NCBI GenBank assembly: GCA_964586025.1
Contig: CAZPGF010000003.1
Span: 1 to 64,000 of the forward strand
Reading direction: 5' to 3'
DNA: 64,000 nucleotides
From: JACKGW01 sp964586025
GTDB taxonomy: Bacteria > Planctomycetota > PLA2 > JAEUHO01
Part shown: positions 45,439 to 53,897 of the stretch, in pieces
Layout: every line of letters starts with the position of its first letter
Position numbering within the stretch: the first letter of the stretch is position 1
Translations under genes and position numbers: made by a program
The notes under the pieces: model-generated
The model's database searches: none
Seen by the model: the letters and a program-made list of their open reading frames with translations, nothing else
What the model was told of the DNA's origin: nothing

Positions 45439-46334
45439 TCGGTCACCTCCGTCGAGCGCGTCCGCCACCAGACGCAGAAGACGCCGAGCGCGAACAGGCC
45501 GATCGCCACGATCTGGATGTGGGTCGGATCCGGCTGCCATCGCCGTGCCCAACCCATCGTCCCCTCCATCGACCGCCACGGACGCAACGCGTTGCGCGGG
45601 ATCCCGAGCGCGAAGAGGAACGAGTCGCTCTCGCCCGTTCCCCGTCGCACCGCCGCCGAGAGGATCGACCCGACGATCACGCCGCCGAGGCCCGACACCA
45701 TGGCCATCCCGCTGCGTTGGGTGAACGACGACGCGATCAGCATCACGCCGGTCATCGACACCGCGAGCACGAGGTAGGTGATGCCCACCCGCTCGGGAAA
45801 CGCGAGCGTTTCGCGGAAGTAGGTCATCGTCTGGCCCGGCTCCTGCCACAGTCCCACGATCGTCCACATCGCAAGCCCCGGAAGGAGCGCGACCGGAACG
45901 AGAGCGAGAGGCACGACCAGCGCCTTGCCGAGGAGGTAGTCCGGTCGCCGAATCGGCCGGGCGAGGTAGAGGCCCAGCGCCTTGCTGCGCAGGTCGCTCG
46001 CGACGAGCCCCGCGCCGATGAAGATGGCCGTCACGCACACGAGGAACACCGTGCCCTCGTAGTAGCCGCGGGCGACCTGATCGAGTTGCGTGCGGCTGCG
46101 CTCGGCGAAGCTTCGGGCGGGACCGCCGAACACCGCCAACGTCTCCTCGGCCGAGAGCGCGACGAGCAGACCGATCATCGTGCCGCCGAACACCAGCAGC
46201 TGCAGCAGACCGATCAGGCGGACCGCGATCGAGCGCCATGCCTGACCGGCGCCCTGCCTCGCGATCACCCATGCGGCCGGCGTGTGGGACCGTGCCCCCT
46301 CGTATCGCCGATAGCCCTTGCGGAAGATCGCCAT
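45435..46334 (-). CDS. ABC-2 type transporter permease (system 1)
   Basis: The 299-residue membrane protein has six predicted helices: RLIGLLQLLVFGGTMIGLLV, YYEGTVFLVCVTAIFIGAGL, LALVPVALLPGLAMWTIVGL, GITYLVLAVSMTGVMLIASS, GLGGVIVGSILSAAV and HIQIVAIGLFALGVFCVWW. The sequence SKALGLYLARPIRRPDYLLG matches the position of LVYHLARPVGRG in the second permease, so the pair look like duplicates. The ATG shares one base with the upstream ATPase stop. Confidence 0.82.
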   Translation of the reverse strand: MAIFRKGYRRYEGARSHTPAAWVIARQGAGQAWRSIAVRLIGLLQLLVFGGTMIGLLVALSAEETLAVFGGPARSFAERSRTQLDQVARGYYEGTVFLVCVTAIFIGAGLVASDLRSKALGLYLARPIRRPDYLLGKALVVPLALVPVALLPGLAMWTIVGLWQEPGQTMTYFRETLAFPERVGITYLVLAVSMTGVMLIASSFTQRSGMAMVSGLGGVIVGSILSAAVRRGTGESDSFLFALGIPRNALRPWRSMEGTMGWARRWQPDPTHIQIVAIGLFALGVFCVWWRTRSTEVTE

Positions 46335-47305
46335 CAGGCCGCTGCCTCGCGGTCGCCGAGCAACCGCAGGAACACGTCCTCGAGCGTGTCGGCGAGGGGC
46401 ATCACCCGCCGCACGCGCACGCCGGCGTGGTGGCAGATCGCGAGCAGGTGGCCGGCCTCGAGGTCACGCGGGCCCACGACCTCGAACATCGACCGTTCGG
46501 ACACCAGGGTCGACGAGGCCTGACGCTCGGTGCGCCGAAGGCGGAGTTCGCTTCCCTCCAGCCCGCCGACAACCGCTTCGAGCGCCCGTCCGTCGCCTTC
46601 GATGTCGATGCGGAAGCGTCCCTCCCGAGCCAGCAGGTCGTCCATGCGGAAAAGGCCGCGACTGCGTCCGCGATGCAGCACGACGACCTGCTCGGCGACC
46701 CGCTGCACGTCCGGCAGGAGGTGAGATGACCACAGGATGTGCTTGCCGTGCCGCACCGCGAGATCGTGGATCAGGTCACGGACTTCCTTGCGCCCGTCGG
46801 GATCGAGACCCGACAGGGGCTCGTCCAGGAACAACAGGTCCGGGTCGTGGACGATCGCCTGCGCCAGCTTGAAGCGCTGTCGCATGCCGGTCGAGTAGCC
46901 GTCGACCTTGCGATAGATCGCCTCGCCCAAGCCGACGTGGGCCAGCACCTCGTGCGCGCGGCGAAGGCTCTCCCGGCGTGGCAGGCCCGAGAGTTGGGCG
47001 AGATAGCGGACGGCGCGCAGGCCGGTCAGGCCGAACAGATACGCGTCGAGTTCGGGCATGAACCCGACGCGGCGGCGGATCTCGCGACGCTTGCGACGCG
47101 CGTCGAGGCCGAGCACCTCCGCCTCGCCCCGGTAGTCGGGCAAGAGGCCGAGGACGCATTGGAGGAACGTCGACTTGCCGGCGCCGTTCGGGCCCAGCAG
47201 GCCGGTGATGCCCGGCGGCACCTCGAGCGTGACGTCGTCGAGGGCGGGCGGTTGCCCGCCGTACGACTTCGTCAGTCCGCGCGCGCGGAGTACCGCCTCG
47301 CTCAC
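46334..47305 (-). CDS. ABC transporter ATP-binding protein (system 1)
   Basis: The 323-residue ATPase has Walker A GLLGPNGAGKSTFLQCVLGL, signature YSTGMRQRFKLAQAIVHDPD, Walker B LLFLDEPLSGLDPDGRKEV and switch LWSSHLLPDVQRV. The arrangement ATPase-permease-ATPase-permease suggests either two transporters or one heteromeric exporter made by tandem duplication. The GTG start overlaps the stop of ppsR (GTGA). Confidence 0.9.
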   Translation of the reverse strand: MSEAVLRARGLTKSYGGQPPALDDVTLEVPPGITGLLGPNGAGKSTFLQCVLGLLPDYRGEAEVLGLDARRKRREIRRRVGFMPELDAYLFGLTGLRAVRYLAQLSGLPRRESLRRAHEVLAHVGLGEAIYRKVDGYSTGMRQRFKLAQAIVHDPDLLFLDEPLSGLDPDGRKEVRDLIHDLAVRHGKHILWSSHLLPDVQRVAEQVVVLHRGRSRGLFRMDDLLAREGRFRIDIEGDGRALEAVVGGLEGSELRLRRTERQASSTLVSERSMFEVVGPRDLEAGHLLAICHHAGVRVRRVMPLADTLEDVFLRLLGDREAAA

Positions 47306-48189
47306 GTCGCCGTCTCCTCCCGTCCGCCCCGGTCTTGGGATGCGGCCGCCTCGTCGCTCTCGAACCGCTGCCGGAAGCGTTCGAGGATACCGCTGGCGGT
47401 CTCCTCGATCGCGCGTTGGCTCACGTCGACCACCGTCCACTCGGGATGGGCGTCGAAGAGGCGCTGCGCGTACTGGATCTCCCGGCGAATCTGGCGCAGG
47501 TCGCCGTACCCCGCGTCCGGGCTCATGCCGAGCGCCTGCATCCGCGCGCGACGGATGTTCATCAGCGTGACCGCGTCGGTCATCAGACCGAACACGCGTC
47601 GAGGATCGACCTGATCGAGTTCGGCCGGCAGGGGCAGGTCCAGGACGATCGGCACGTTGGCAACCTTGTAGCCGCGATGCGCGATGTACGCGCCGAGCGG
47701 CGTCTTCGACGTGCGACTGATCCCGAGCAGCACGAGGTCGGCCTTCTTCAGGTTGCCCGGGTTCTTCCCGTCGTCGTTGTAGACGGCGAACTCGATCGCT
47801 TCGATGCGCTTGAAGTACTCCGCGTCGAGTTCGTGACCGAGGCCGGGAACGTTGCGCGCACGCCGCCCGAGTTGGGTCGCCAGGCGGCCGATCAACCCGC
47901 CGAGCAGGTCGTGTGCGACGACATCGTATTCCTCCGCCATGGCCTGAAGCCGCGCGCGCAGGTCACCACCGACGAGCGTGTACGCGATCAGCGCGCCGTG
48001 CGCGACCGCATCCCGAACACAGCGTTCGAGGGTGGCCTCGTCCCGGACATGGGGGATCACCCGGACGGCGCCCTCCGGGAACTGTCCGAACTGGGCGAGC
48101 GCGGCGCGGCAGCACTGCTCGGCGGTCTCGCCCGTCGAGTCGCTGATCGCCATCACGAGCGGAACCCGATTCACGCGGGGTCGTTCCAC
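47302..48189 (-). CDS. ppsR: PEP synthase / PPDK regulatory protein (DUF299)
   Basis: This bifunctional kinase/pyrophosphorylase switches pyruvate-phosphate dikinase or PEP synthase off and on by phosphorylating an active-site threonine. The 295-residue product shows VMAISDSTGETAEQCCRAAL, the P-loop-like DLVLLGISRTSKTPLGAYIA and RGYKVANVPIVLDLPLP, then DPRRVFGLMTD. These are the diagnostic stretches of the family. The ATG at 48189 overlaps the moaE 3' end by 19 nt. The target dikinase is not in the window. A C-terminal extension of about 25 Glu/Arg residues follows the domain. Confidence 0.9.
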   Translation of the reverse strand: MERPRVNRVPLVMAISDSTGETAEQCCRAALAQFGQFPEGAVRVIPHVRDEATLERCVRDAVAHGALIAYTLVGGDLRARLQAMAEEYDVVAHDLLGGLIGRLATQLGRRARNVPGLGHELDAEYFKRIEAIEFAVYNDDGKNPGNLKKADLVLLGISRTSKTPLGAYIAHRGYKVANVPIVLDLPLPAELDQVDPRRVFGLMTDAVTLMNIRRARMQALGMSPDAGYGDLRQIRREIQYAQRLFDAHPEWTVVDVSQRAIEETASGILERFRQRFESDEAAASQDRGGREETAT

Positions 48190-48668
48190 GGCGGAGCGGA
48201 GGCGACTCCCGCGGGATCGTCCGGCGTGCCCACCCAGACCGCGCCGTCCTCGAAGTGCTCCTTCTTCCAGATCGGAACGTCCCGCTTCAGGCGGACGATG
48301 AACTCGTCGATCGCCGCGAGGGCGGCGGTGCGATGGGGGGCCGAGGCGGCGACGACGACGGCGACCTCACCCGGCTCGAGGCGACCCGTGCGATGGCACG
48401 CGGCGAGACCGACGAGGCCGTGGCGCCGGACGAGCTCATCCCCGTGCTCGGCCATGCGGCGCACGGCCATCGGCGCGTAGGCCTCGTACTCCAGGTGGGT
48501 CACCCGGCGACCGGCGGTGTGGGCGCGCACGGTGCCGTGGAACGTCACGACCGCGCCGGCATCGGGGGAGGCGACGCGTGCCAGGACCGCGGCGGCGTCG
48601 ATCGGCGTCGAGACGACGGCGAAGGCATGGCCTGGCATGCCGGGACGTCGGGGGGCGGTGCGCGGCAC
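48171..48668 (-). CDS. moaE: Molybdopterin synthase catalytic subunit
   Basis: MoaE takes sulfur from MoaD thiocarboxylate and inserts it into precursor Z. The 165-residue product shows GAVVTFHGTVRAHTAGRRVT, LEYEAYAPMAVRRMAE, CHRTGRLEPGEVAVVVAASA, PHRTAALAAIDEFIVRLKRD and VPIWKKEHFEDGAVWV. A GTG at 48668 is chosen since GGGGGAGG lies 6 nt before it, right across the moaD stop; an internal ATG at 48638 has only pyrimidine-rich DNA before it. The chosen start is 2 nt after the moaD stop. Confidence 0.93.
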   Translation of the reverse strand: MPRTAPRRPGMPGHAFAVVSTPIDAAAVLARVASPDAGAVVTFHGTVRAHTAGRRVTHLEYEAYAPMAVRRMAEHGDELVRRHGLVGLAACHRTGRLEPGEVAVVVAASAPHRTAALAAIDEFIVRLKRDVPIWKKEHFEDGAVWVGTPDDPAGVASAPPWNDPA

Positions 48669-48670
48669 GA

Positions 48671-48916
48671 CTAGCCTCCCCCGACCGGGGGGATCAGCGC
48701 GAGCGTCGCATCGGGCGCGAGGGGCTCCTCGGGACCGGCGAACCGCTCGTCGAGCGCGACGCGGGCGCGACGCGCGACCGGAGCGAGTCGGGGATGGCGC
48801 ACGACGATCGCCGCCACGGCGTCGGCGACGGTCGCCCCCGGTTTTAGGTCGATGTCGTCCGCGTCGCAACGCGCGGCCTCGCGGGCCTCGGCGAAGTAGC
48901 GAACGTGGATGCGCAT
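48671..48916 (-). CDS. moaD: Molybdopterin synthase sulfur carrier subunit
   Basis: The 81-residue ubiquitin-fold protein begins MRIHVRYFAEAREAARC and ends PPVGGG. The C-terminal Gly-Gly is the site of thiocarboxylation; one extra Gly is present. VADAVAAIVVRHPRLAPVA and LALIPPVGGG fit the family. It is the first gene of a tight operon that continues with moaE. A TAGACT box lies 8 nt before the ATG with no Shine-Dalgarno, indicating a leaderless start. Confidence 0.93.
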   Translation of the reverse strand: MRIHVRYFAEAREAARCDADDIDLKPGATVADAVAAIVVRHPRLAPVARRARVALDERFAGPEEPLAPDATLALIPPVGGG

Positions 48917-48924
48917 GGAGCGGG

Positions 48925-48930
48925 AGTCTA
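48925..48930 (-). promoter_or_regulatory. Candidate -10 box of moaD (TAGACT), leaderless layout
   Basis: Minus-strand GGGTAGACTCCCGCTCC runs into the moaD ATG with 8 nt between box and start. The GGGTAGACT core is identical to that before ftsH. Confidence 0.5.
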
Positions 48931-49920
48931 CCCGGACCGGGTCGCCGCGGAGGGAGGCGCCGGAGGGGTCCACGGGGTGTGGGGCACCCGGTTGCGCACG
49001 AACCAGTCGAAGAGGAGGCCTCCGTAGGTGCGGGGTCGGATGCCCCGGGCGGCGAAGAACGGATCGAGGAGCTTGCGCAGGCGCGGCAGGCGATAGAAGG
49101 GAACGCGGGGGAAGTAGTGGTGCTCCAGGTGGTAGTTCGCGTGCAGGAAGAGGAAATCCCACGTCCAGGGCGAGCGGACGAGCAGCGTCCCCCAATGGGC
49201 CGGATCGGCGGGATCGATGTCGTAGTGCTGCCCGAGCCGGTTGAGGGTGAACGCGATCGGGAACACGACGAACACCGGAATCACGTGGATCCACGCCGCC
49301 GCGGCCGGTCCGAGTCCCACCAGGAGCCCGCCGAGCGTGGCGAGATGGAAGCCGATCGACACGCGGCGCTCCCGAGCGATTCGTCGCCGGAGTTCGGGCT
49401 CGTAGCGCTCCGCCGCCAGGCGCGCCGCGCGGAAGTAGATCGGGAACAACGCCGGCGTCATGTAGAGGAACTTCACACGCCGCGTGACGACCTTCGGCGT
49501 CAGATGAGCGCGCTTCGGGTCCTCGGTCGTCGAACCGAGGCAGTCGTGGTGGTCGAGATGCCATCGCGTGAACTGGGCCTGGCTGATGCCGCTCGGGATC
49601 GCGTAGACGTGCGCGAGGATCCGCTCGGTGCGGTTCGTCCGCGAGCCCGTGACGAGGCCGTGCAGGACCTCGTGCAGCAGCACCGTGAAACCGAAGACGA
49701 GGAAGCCGATCAGGATCGACGCGGGGACCGTCACGAACCACCGGTCGGGATGGAGCGCGATGGCCAGCGCGGCGACCGCGAGCAGAAGGACGTGACGCGC
49801 CGCCACCAGCGCGTGGCGGCCCGGCGACAACCGGTGCAACGCCCGCACCGCGTCCGTGTCGATCGCGGCCGAGAGGTCGGAGCGAAACGACTTGGCGGCG
49901 AGGTCCCATGTCGAGGCCAT
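48928..49920 (-). CDS. Membrane fatty acid desaturase
   Basis: This is a di-iron desaturase of 330 residues that introduces double bonds in acyl lipids. The three histidine boxes are LLHEVLHGLV, RWHLDHHDCLGS and ANYHLEHHYFPRVPFYRLP. Four membrane helices are visible, such as HVLLLAVAALAIALHP, ILIGFLVFGFTVLLHEVL and WIHVIPVFVVFPIAFTL. It is not an obvious sphingolipid hydroxylase, since the third box fits the FA desaturase form. The start has a TACGCT box 6 nt upstream and no Shine-Dalgarno. Its end reaches the moaD promoter. Confidence 0.88.
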   Translation of the reverse strand: MASTWDLAAKSFRSDLSAAIDTDAVRALHRLSPGRHALVAARHVLLLAVAALAIALHPDRWFVTVPASILIGFLVFGFTVLLHEVLHGLVTGSRTNRTERILAHVYAIPSGISQAQFTRWHLDHHDCLGSTTEDPKRAHLTPKVVTRRVKFLYMTPALFPIYFRAARLAAERYEPELRRRIARERRVSIGFHLATLGGLLVGLGPAAAAWIHVIPVFVVFPIAFTLNRLGQHYDIDPADPAHWGTLLVRSPWTWDFLFLHANYHLEHHYFPRVPFYRLPRLRKLLDPFFAARGIRPRTYGGLLFDWFVRNRVPHTPWTPPAPPSAATRSG

Positions 49921-49926
49921 GGCCGC

Positions 49927-49932
49927 AGCGTA
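49927..49932 (-). promoter_or_regulatory. Candidate -10 box of the desaturase gene (TACGCT), leaderless layout
   Basis: Minus-strand TACGCTGCGGCC precedes the ATG at 49920 with 6 nt between box and start codon. Confidence 0.45.
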
Positions 49933-49969
49933 CGCCGGAGTCGTCCCGTGCCGAGGCCCGACCCGGACG

Positions 49970-50731
49970 TCAGGGGCCGCGCGGGTCGCCGACGAACCGC
50001 CGGCCGAGCAGTCGCAGGGTCGTCCACGCGGTGCGCGCGAGTTTCATCTTGCTCGCCCCCTGCTTGCGGTCGTACCGCAGGGTGAGCGGAACCTCCTCGA
50101 TGCGCTGCGCGGCGCGCCGCAGTTTCAGCAGGAGATCGACCATCACGCTGAAGCCGCGCTGATTCAGGAACTCCGCGCCGTACCGCCGTGCTCCCCAGCG
50201 CAGCAGGCCGACGCGGTACGCGCGGTAGCCGCAAGTGTAGTCGCGCGCCCCCGGAAACAGGACGCGCAGGAGCCACGACGCGGCGAACGACACGAAGCGC
50301 CGGAGCGGGTCCAGTCCGTGGATCGAGGCCCCCGGCTGGAATCGCGACGCGATGACGACGTCGGCGCCCGCGCGGACGCGGTCGAGCATCGCGGGCATCG
50401 ACTCGGGCGGGTGGGTGTGGTCCGCGTCCATCGCGAACAGCACGTCGTCGTCGTGCGCGTGCTCGAGCACGTACTCGATGCCGGTCCTCATCGCGGCACC
50501 GAGTCCGCGGTTCACGCCATGCGGCAGGGCGACGACCTCCAGGCCCGGACGGGGTGCGCGCGCGACCGCGAGCGTTCCGTCGCGGCTGCCGTCGTCGACG
50601 ACGACCACCGTCAGGCGAGGCGCGGGAGCGGGCCAGGTGCGGGCGACCTCGCGAACGTCGTCGAGCAGCGGGCCCAGGTTCCCCTCTTCGTCGTACGCCG
50701 GAAGCAGCAGGTAGACCCGCCCGCCGATCAT
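49970..50731 (-). CDS. Family 2 glycosyltransferase (polyprenyl-phosphate sugar synthase type)
   Basis: The 253-residue protein shows YLLLPAYDEEGNLGPLLDDV, VVVVDDGSRDGTL, LFAMDADHTHPPESMPAMLD and VVIASRF, then YTCGYRAYRVGLL and VPLTLRYDRKQGASKM, the layout of dolichyl/undecaprenyl-phosphate mannose or glucose synthases. A single hydrophobic segment is near 150-165 (SFAASWLLRVLF), so it is likely peripheral to the membrane. ATG overlaps the wecB stop (ATGA), so it acts with a UDP-GlcNAc 2-epimerase in surface glycan synthesis. Confidence 0.87.
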   Translation of the reverse strand: MIGGRVYLLLPAYDEEGNLGPLLDDVREVARTWPAPAPRLTVVVVDDGSRDGTLAVARAPRPGLEVVALPHGVNRGLGAAMRTGIEYVLEHAHDDDVLFAMDADHTHPPESMPAMLDRVRAGADVVIASRFQPGASIHGLDPLRRFVSFAASWLLRVLFPGARDYTCGYRAYRVGLLRWGARRYGAEFLNQRGFSVMVDLLLKLRRAAQRIEEVPLTLRYDRKQGASKMKLARTAWTTLRLLGRRFVGDPRGP

Positions 50732-51885
50732 CGGTGCGGACCCGCCGTCACGGTGCCGGACGGGGCCACGAACGGCTCGGGCGTCTCGCCGCGGAGCGCC
50801 GCGACGATCCGCTCGCTCGCGCGACCGTCGCCGAACAGGAGGCGCGGCACGCGGAACGACGCGGCGCTCGCCGGGTCGGCGAGCCAGCGATCGGCGAGCG
50901 AGAGGATTCGCGCCGGGTCCGTGCCGACGAGCACGCCGGCGCCTCCCGCGACGACCTCGGGGCGCTCGGTCACCTCACGGAGGATCAGGACGGGCGTTCC
51001 GAGTGCGGGAGCCTCCTCCTGGATGCCGCCGCTGTCGGTGAACGCGAACTCGGCGCGATCGAGCAGCCAGACGAGGTCCGGGTACGGCAACGGCTCCACG
51101 AGATCGATGTTCGCGGCCCGCAGGGTCGCGTGCGCCGGTCCGTGGACGGCCGGGTTCGGATGCACCGGATAGACGAAGCGGACGTCGGGATGGCGGGCGG
51201 CGAGTTCGGAGAGGGCCGCGAGGATGCCGCGAAACGGCGCGCCGAACGACTCGCGACGATGCAGCGTGACGAGCACGAGGCGCGGGGCCTCACCGAAGCG
51301 CTCGCGAACGTCGAGGTCCAGCCGGTCGAGGCGCGCGCGCATCGCGAACAGCGCATCGATCGCGGTGTTTCCGACGACCCAACGACGCTCCGCCGGGATG
51401 CCCTCGGCGGCGAGCGCCTCGTCCGCCGAGCGGGTCGGGGGATAGAGGTACGACGCGAGGCGATCGATGACGACCCGGTTCATCTCCTCGGGGAACGGGC
51501 TGTCCATCCGACCCGAACGCAAACCCGCCTCGACGTGGGCGATGGGCAAGCGCTCGTGGAACGCGGCCAGCGCCGCACCGAGCGCCGAGGTCGTGTCGCC
51601 CTGGACCACCACGAGGTCGGCACCGGTCTCGCGGAACAGCGCGGGCGACCGTTCGAGAAGGCGCGCCGCGACGTCGTTCGGCGTCTGCCCGGGCCGCATC
51701 AGGTCGAGATCGAGGTCGGGCTCGAGGCCGAACGCGGCGAGCACCTGGTCGAGCAGTCCCCGGTGCTGGCCGGTGACCGCGACCACCGTGCGGAGCCCGC
51801 TGGCGACGCTGCGGAGGGCGCTCGCCAGCGGCGCCATCTTGATGGCCTCCGGGCGCGTTCCGAACACGAGGAGAGCGGTGTTCAT
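50728..51885 (-). CDS. wecB: UDP-N-acetylglucosamine 2-epimerase (non-hydrolysing)
   Basis: WecB interconverts UDP-GlcNAc and UDP-ManNAc for surface polysaccharides. The 385-residue GT-B fold protein has VFGTRPEAIKMAPLASAL, VTGQHRGLLDQVLAAFGL, VVVQGDTTSALGAALAAFHE, IAHVEAGLRSG, FPEEMNRVVIDRLAS, VTLHRRESFG and FTDSGGIQEEAPALGTPVLI. It is coupled to the GT2 gene. A TACGTT box lies 9 nt before the ATG with no Shine-Dalgarno, so it probably starts the operon. Confidence 0.95.
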   Translation of the reverse strand: MNTALLVFGTRPEAIKMAPLASALRSVASGLRTVVAVTGQHRGLLDQVLAAFGLEPDLDLDLMRPGQTPNDVAARLLERSPALFRETGADLVVVQGDTTSALGAALAAFHERLPIAHVEAGLRSGRMDSPFPEEMNRVVIDRLASYLYPPTRSADEALAAEGIPAERRWVVGNTAIDALFAMRARLDRLDLDVRERFGEAPRLVLVTLHRRESFGAPFRGILAALSELAARHPDVRFVYPVHPNPAVHGPAHATLRAANIDLVEPLPYPDLVWLLDRAEFAFTDSGGIQEEAPALGTPVLILREVTERPEVVAGGAGVLVGTDPARILSLADRWLADPASAASFRVPRLLFGDGRASERIVAALRGETPEPFVAPSGTVTAGPHR

Positions 51886-51894
51886 GGGCGGGAC

Positions 51895-51900
51895 AACGTA
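51895..51900 (-). promoter_or_regulatory. Candidate -10 box of wecB (TACGTT), leaderless layout
   Basis: Minus-strand GGGTACGTTGTCCCGCCC is followed by the wecB ATG, with 9 nt between box and start. Confidence 0.45.
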
Positions 51901-51918
51901 CCCGGCGCATCCTGCGCG

Positions 51919-51924
51919 TAGGAT
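51919..51924 (+). promoter_or_regulatory. Candidate -10 box (TAGGAT) of the 51962 membrane protein gene
   Basis: GCGTAGGATTCCGCGC lies 37 nt before the ATG, giving a leader of about 30 nt without a Shine-Dalgarno. It is divergent to the wecB box 19 bp away. Confidence 0.4.
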
Positions 51925-51961
51925 TCCGCGCTCCGCCGACCGGACCGCTGCCCCGCCCGCG

Positions 51962-52789
51962 ATGTCGAACACCCCGACTCTCCCGACCGAGCCCGCCCCG
52001 ACGGGCGCACCGCGCCTCGGGTTCTGGGCGCGGACGACCGACCGCGTCCACCGTTTCCTGCTGCGGGTCCTGTACCTGCTCGCCCCGATCGCGGCGACCG
52101 GCCTGGTGCTGTTGATCGTGTGGTGGCAGCGGGACTGGGACACCGTCCGACAGGTCACCTACGCGGGCGCCGCGAGCCTGTTCGGGTTGGGAACGAGCGT
52201 CGTCTTCGGCAAGGCGGTGCTCCACGACGCGAAGTGGCTGACCCTCAGCACGTGGGAACTCGCGTTCGTCGTGATGTGGGTGAACGCCGCCAGCTCGTAC
52301 TTCTACACATGGAACTTCGATCTGCTCGAACGCCTGCCGAAGATCGGAAGGGCCCTGCACGCCGCGCGCGAGGACGCGCGCCTCGCGCTCGATCATCGGC
52401 GCTGGATCCGTCGCCTGAGCACGATCGGCGTCGGCGCGTTCGTCATCAGTCCGCTGCCCGGATCGGGTTCGCTGGCCGGGTCCATCATGGGACAGATGAT
52501 CGGACTCTCGCGCCGCGCGACCGCGCTGACGGTCACGTGCGCCGGAGCGATCGTCTGCGTGTCCTACGCGGTGCTCGCTCGGCGGGTCGAGGGATTGCTG
52601 AAGGCGGTGCCGTGGTGGGTCAATGCTGGCGGCGTGCTGATCCTGCTGATCTCGATCTGGTTCGTGATGCGCTGGATGCGCCGCACCGCCGCGCGGGTCG
52701 CCGAACAGGCGCGGCGCGAGCAGGCCGCCGCGGCGAGCGATCCCACGTCGCCGGCGCCCGATCCGAGCGTGCCGTCGTCCGTCACCTGA
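51962..52789 (+). CDS. Small multidrug export-like membrane protein (COG2426 type)
   Basis: The 275-residue protein has four helices: LLRVLYLLAPIAATGLVLL, YAGAASLFGLGTSVVFGKA, GVGAFVISPLPGSGSLAGSI and VNAGGVLILLISIWFVMRWM. The ISPLPGSGSLAGSIMGQMIG stretch with following GLSRRATAL resembles the Sm_multidrug_ex family, whose function is uncertain. The N-terminal 20 residues are Thr/Pro-rich and the C-terminal 35 are Ala/Pro-rich. There is no Shine-Dalgarno. Its end overlaps ispG by 8 nt. Confidence 0.65.
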   Translation: MSNTPTLPTEPAPTGAPRLGFWARTTDRVHRFLLRVLYLLAPIAATGLVLLIVWWQRDWDTVRQVTYAGAASLFGLGTSVVFGKAVLHDAKWLTLSTWELAFVVMWVNAASSYFYTWNFDLLERLPKIGRALHAAREDARLALDHRRWIRRLSTIGVGAFVISPLPGSGSLAGSIMGQMIGLSRRATALTVTCAGAIVCVSYAVLARRVEGLLKAVPWWVNAGGVLILLISIWFVMRWMRRTAARVAEQARREQAAAASDPTSPAPDPSVPSSVT

Positions 52790-53897
52790 CGGTCGCCGCG
52801 TCGGCCTGTTGCTCGGCGATCCAGGCGTCGATCTCGCGGCGGAGTTCGACGACGAGGTCGGCCTCGTCCACCTTGCGGATCATCCGACTGCCGCGGTAGA
52901 TGAAGCCGAAGCCGCGTCCGGCGCTGATCGAGACGTCCGCCTCGGCGGCCTCGCCCGGTCCGTTCACGATGCAGCCCATCACCGCGACGCGGCAGGGATA
53001 GGTCAGGCCCTTCGTGGCCTCCTCGACCAGTTTGGTCAATCCGATCAGGTCCACCTCGGCGCGGCCGCAGGACGGGCACGCGTACACGTCGAACGTCGGT
53101 TGGCGAAGACCCAACTGCTGGAGCAGCATGTGGCCGACCTTCACCTCGTCGCGGTTGTCGCCCGTGATTGAGATGCGGATCGTGTCGCCGATCCCCTCCG
53201 TCAACAGGATCCCGAGCGCCGCGCTGCTCTTGATCGTCGCGGGGAGCAGGCTCCCGGCGTGGGTCACGCCGAGGTGCAGGGGATAGTCGCAGACGGCCGC
53301 GAGCCGGCGATTCGCCTCGACGGTCAGTTCGATCGTGTGCGCCTTGATCGAGATCACGGTGTCGTGGAAGTCGAGCGACTCGAGGATTTCGACATGATGC
53401 AGGGCCTCGCGCACGCACAGATCGACGATGTCCTCGTCGTCGTCGACGACGGAGAGCCCCTTGCGCTCACGGATCGATCCGCTGTTGACGCCGATGCGCA
53501 TCGCGACGCCCCGATCGCGCGCCGCGCGGACGACCCTCTCGACCTCGTCGCGGCGTCCGATGTTGCCGGGATTGATCCGCACCTTGTCGACGCCCTGTGC
53601 GATCGCCTCCAGGGCGAGCGGCGCCGAGAAGTGGATGTCGGCGACCACGGGGATCGTCACGCGACGCTTGATCTCCCCGAGCGCCTGGGCCTGCTTCATC
53701 GACGGCACGCTTAGGCGGACGAGTTCGCACCCGGTCGCTTCGAGGCCGATGATCTCGTCGAAGGTCTTGTGGACATCGGCGGTGTCGCCCTTCGTCATCG
53801 TCTGGACGCGAATCGGGTGGGCCGACCCGAGTTCGAGGTGACCCACGCGAACCGAGCGCGTGGTGCGGCGAGGTCGGAGGAAGCTCATCGGCGGCAT
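52782..53897 (-). CDS. ispG: 4-hydroxy-3-methylbut-2-enyl diphosphate synthase
   Basis: This is an iron-sulfur enzyme of the MEP pathway, 371 residues. Motifs: VRVGHLELGSAHPIRVQTMT, LSVPSMKQAQALGEI, VADIHFSAPLALEAIA, KVRINPGNIG and GVNSGSI, then GVTHAGS and GIGDTIRISITGDNRDEVKV. The cluster cysteines lie in YACPSCGR and VMGCIVNGPGEAAEADVSIS. The ATG at 53897 is my choice; an ATG at 53888 and a GTG at 53918 are in frame. The end overlaps the convergent membrane protein gene by 8 nt. Confidence 0.95.
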   Translation of the reverse strand: MPPMSFLRPRRTTRSVRVGHLELGSAHPIRVQTMTKGDTADVHKTFDEIIGLEATGCELVRLSVPSMKQAQALGEIKRRVTIPVVADIHFSAPLALEAIAQGVDKVRINPGNIGRRDEVERVVRAARDRGVAMRIGVNSGSIRERKGLSVVDDDEDIVDLCVREALHHVEILESLDFHDTVISIKAHTIELTVEANRRLAAVCDYPLHLGVTHAGSLLPATIKSSAALGILLTEGIGDTIRISITGDNRDEVKVGHMLLQQLGLRQPTFDVYACPSCGRAEVDLIGLTKLVEEATKGLTYPCRVAVMGCIVNGPGEAAEADVSISAGRGFGFIYRGSRMIRKVDEADLVVELRREIDAWIAEQQADAATVR

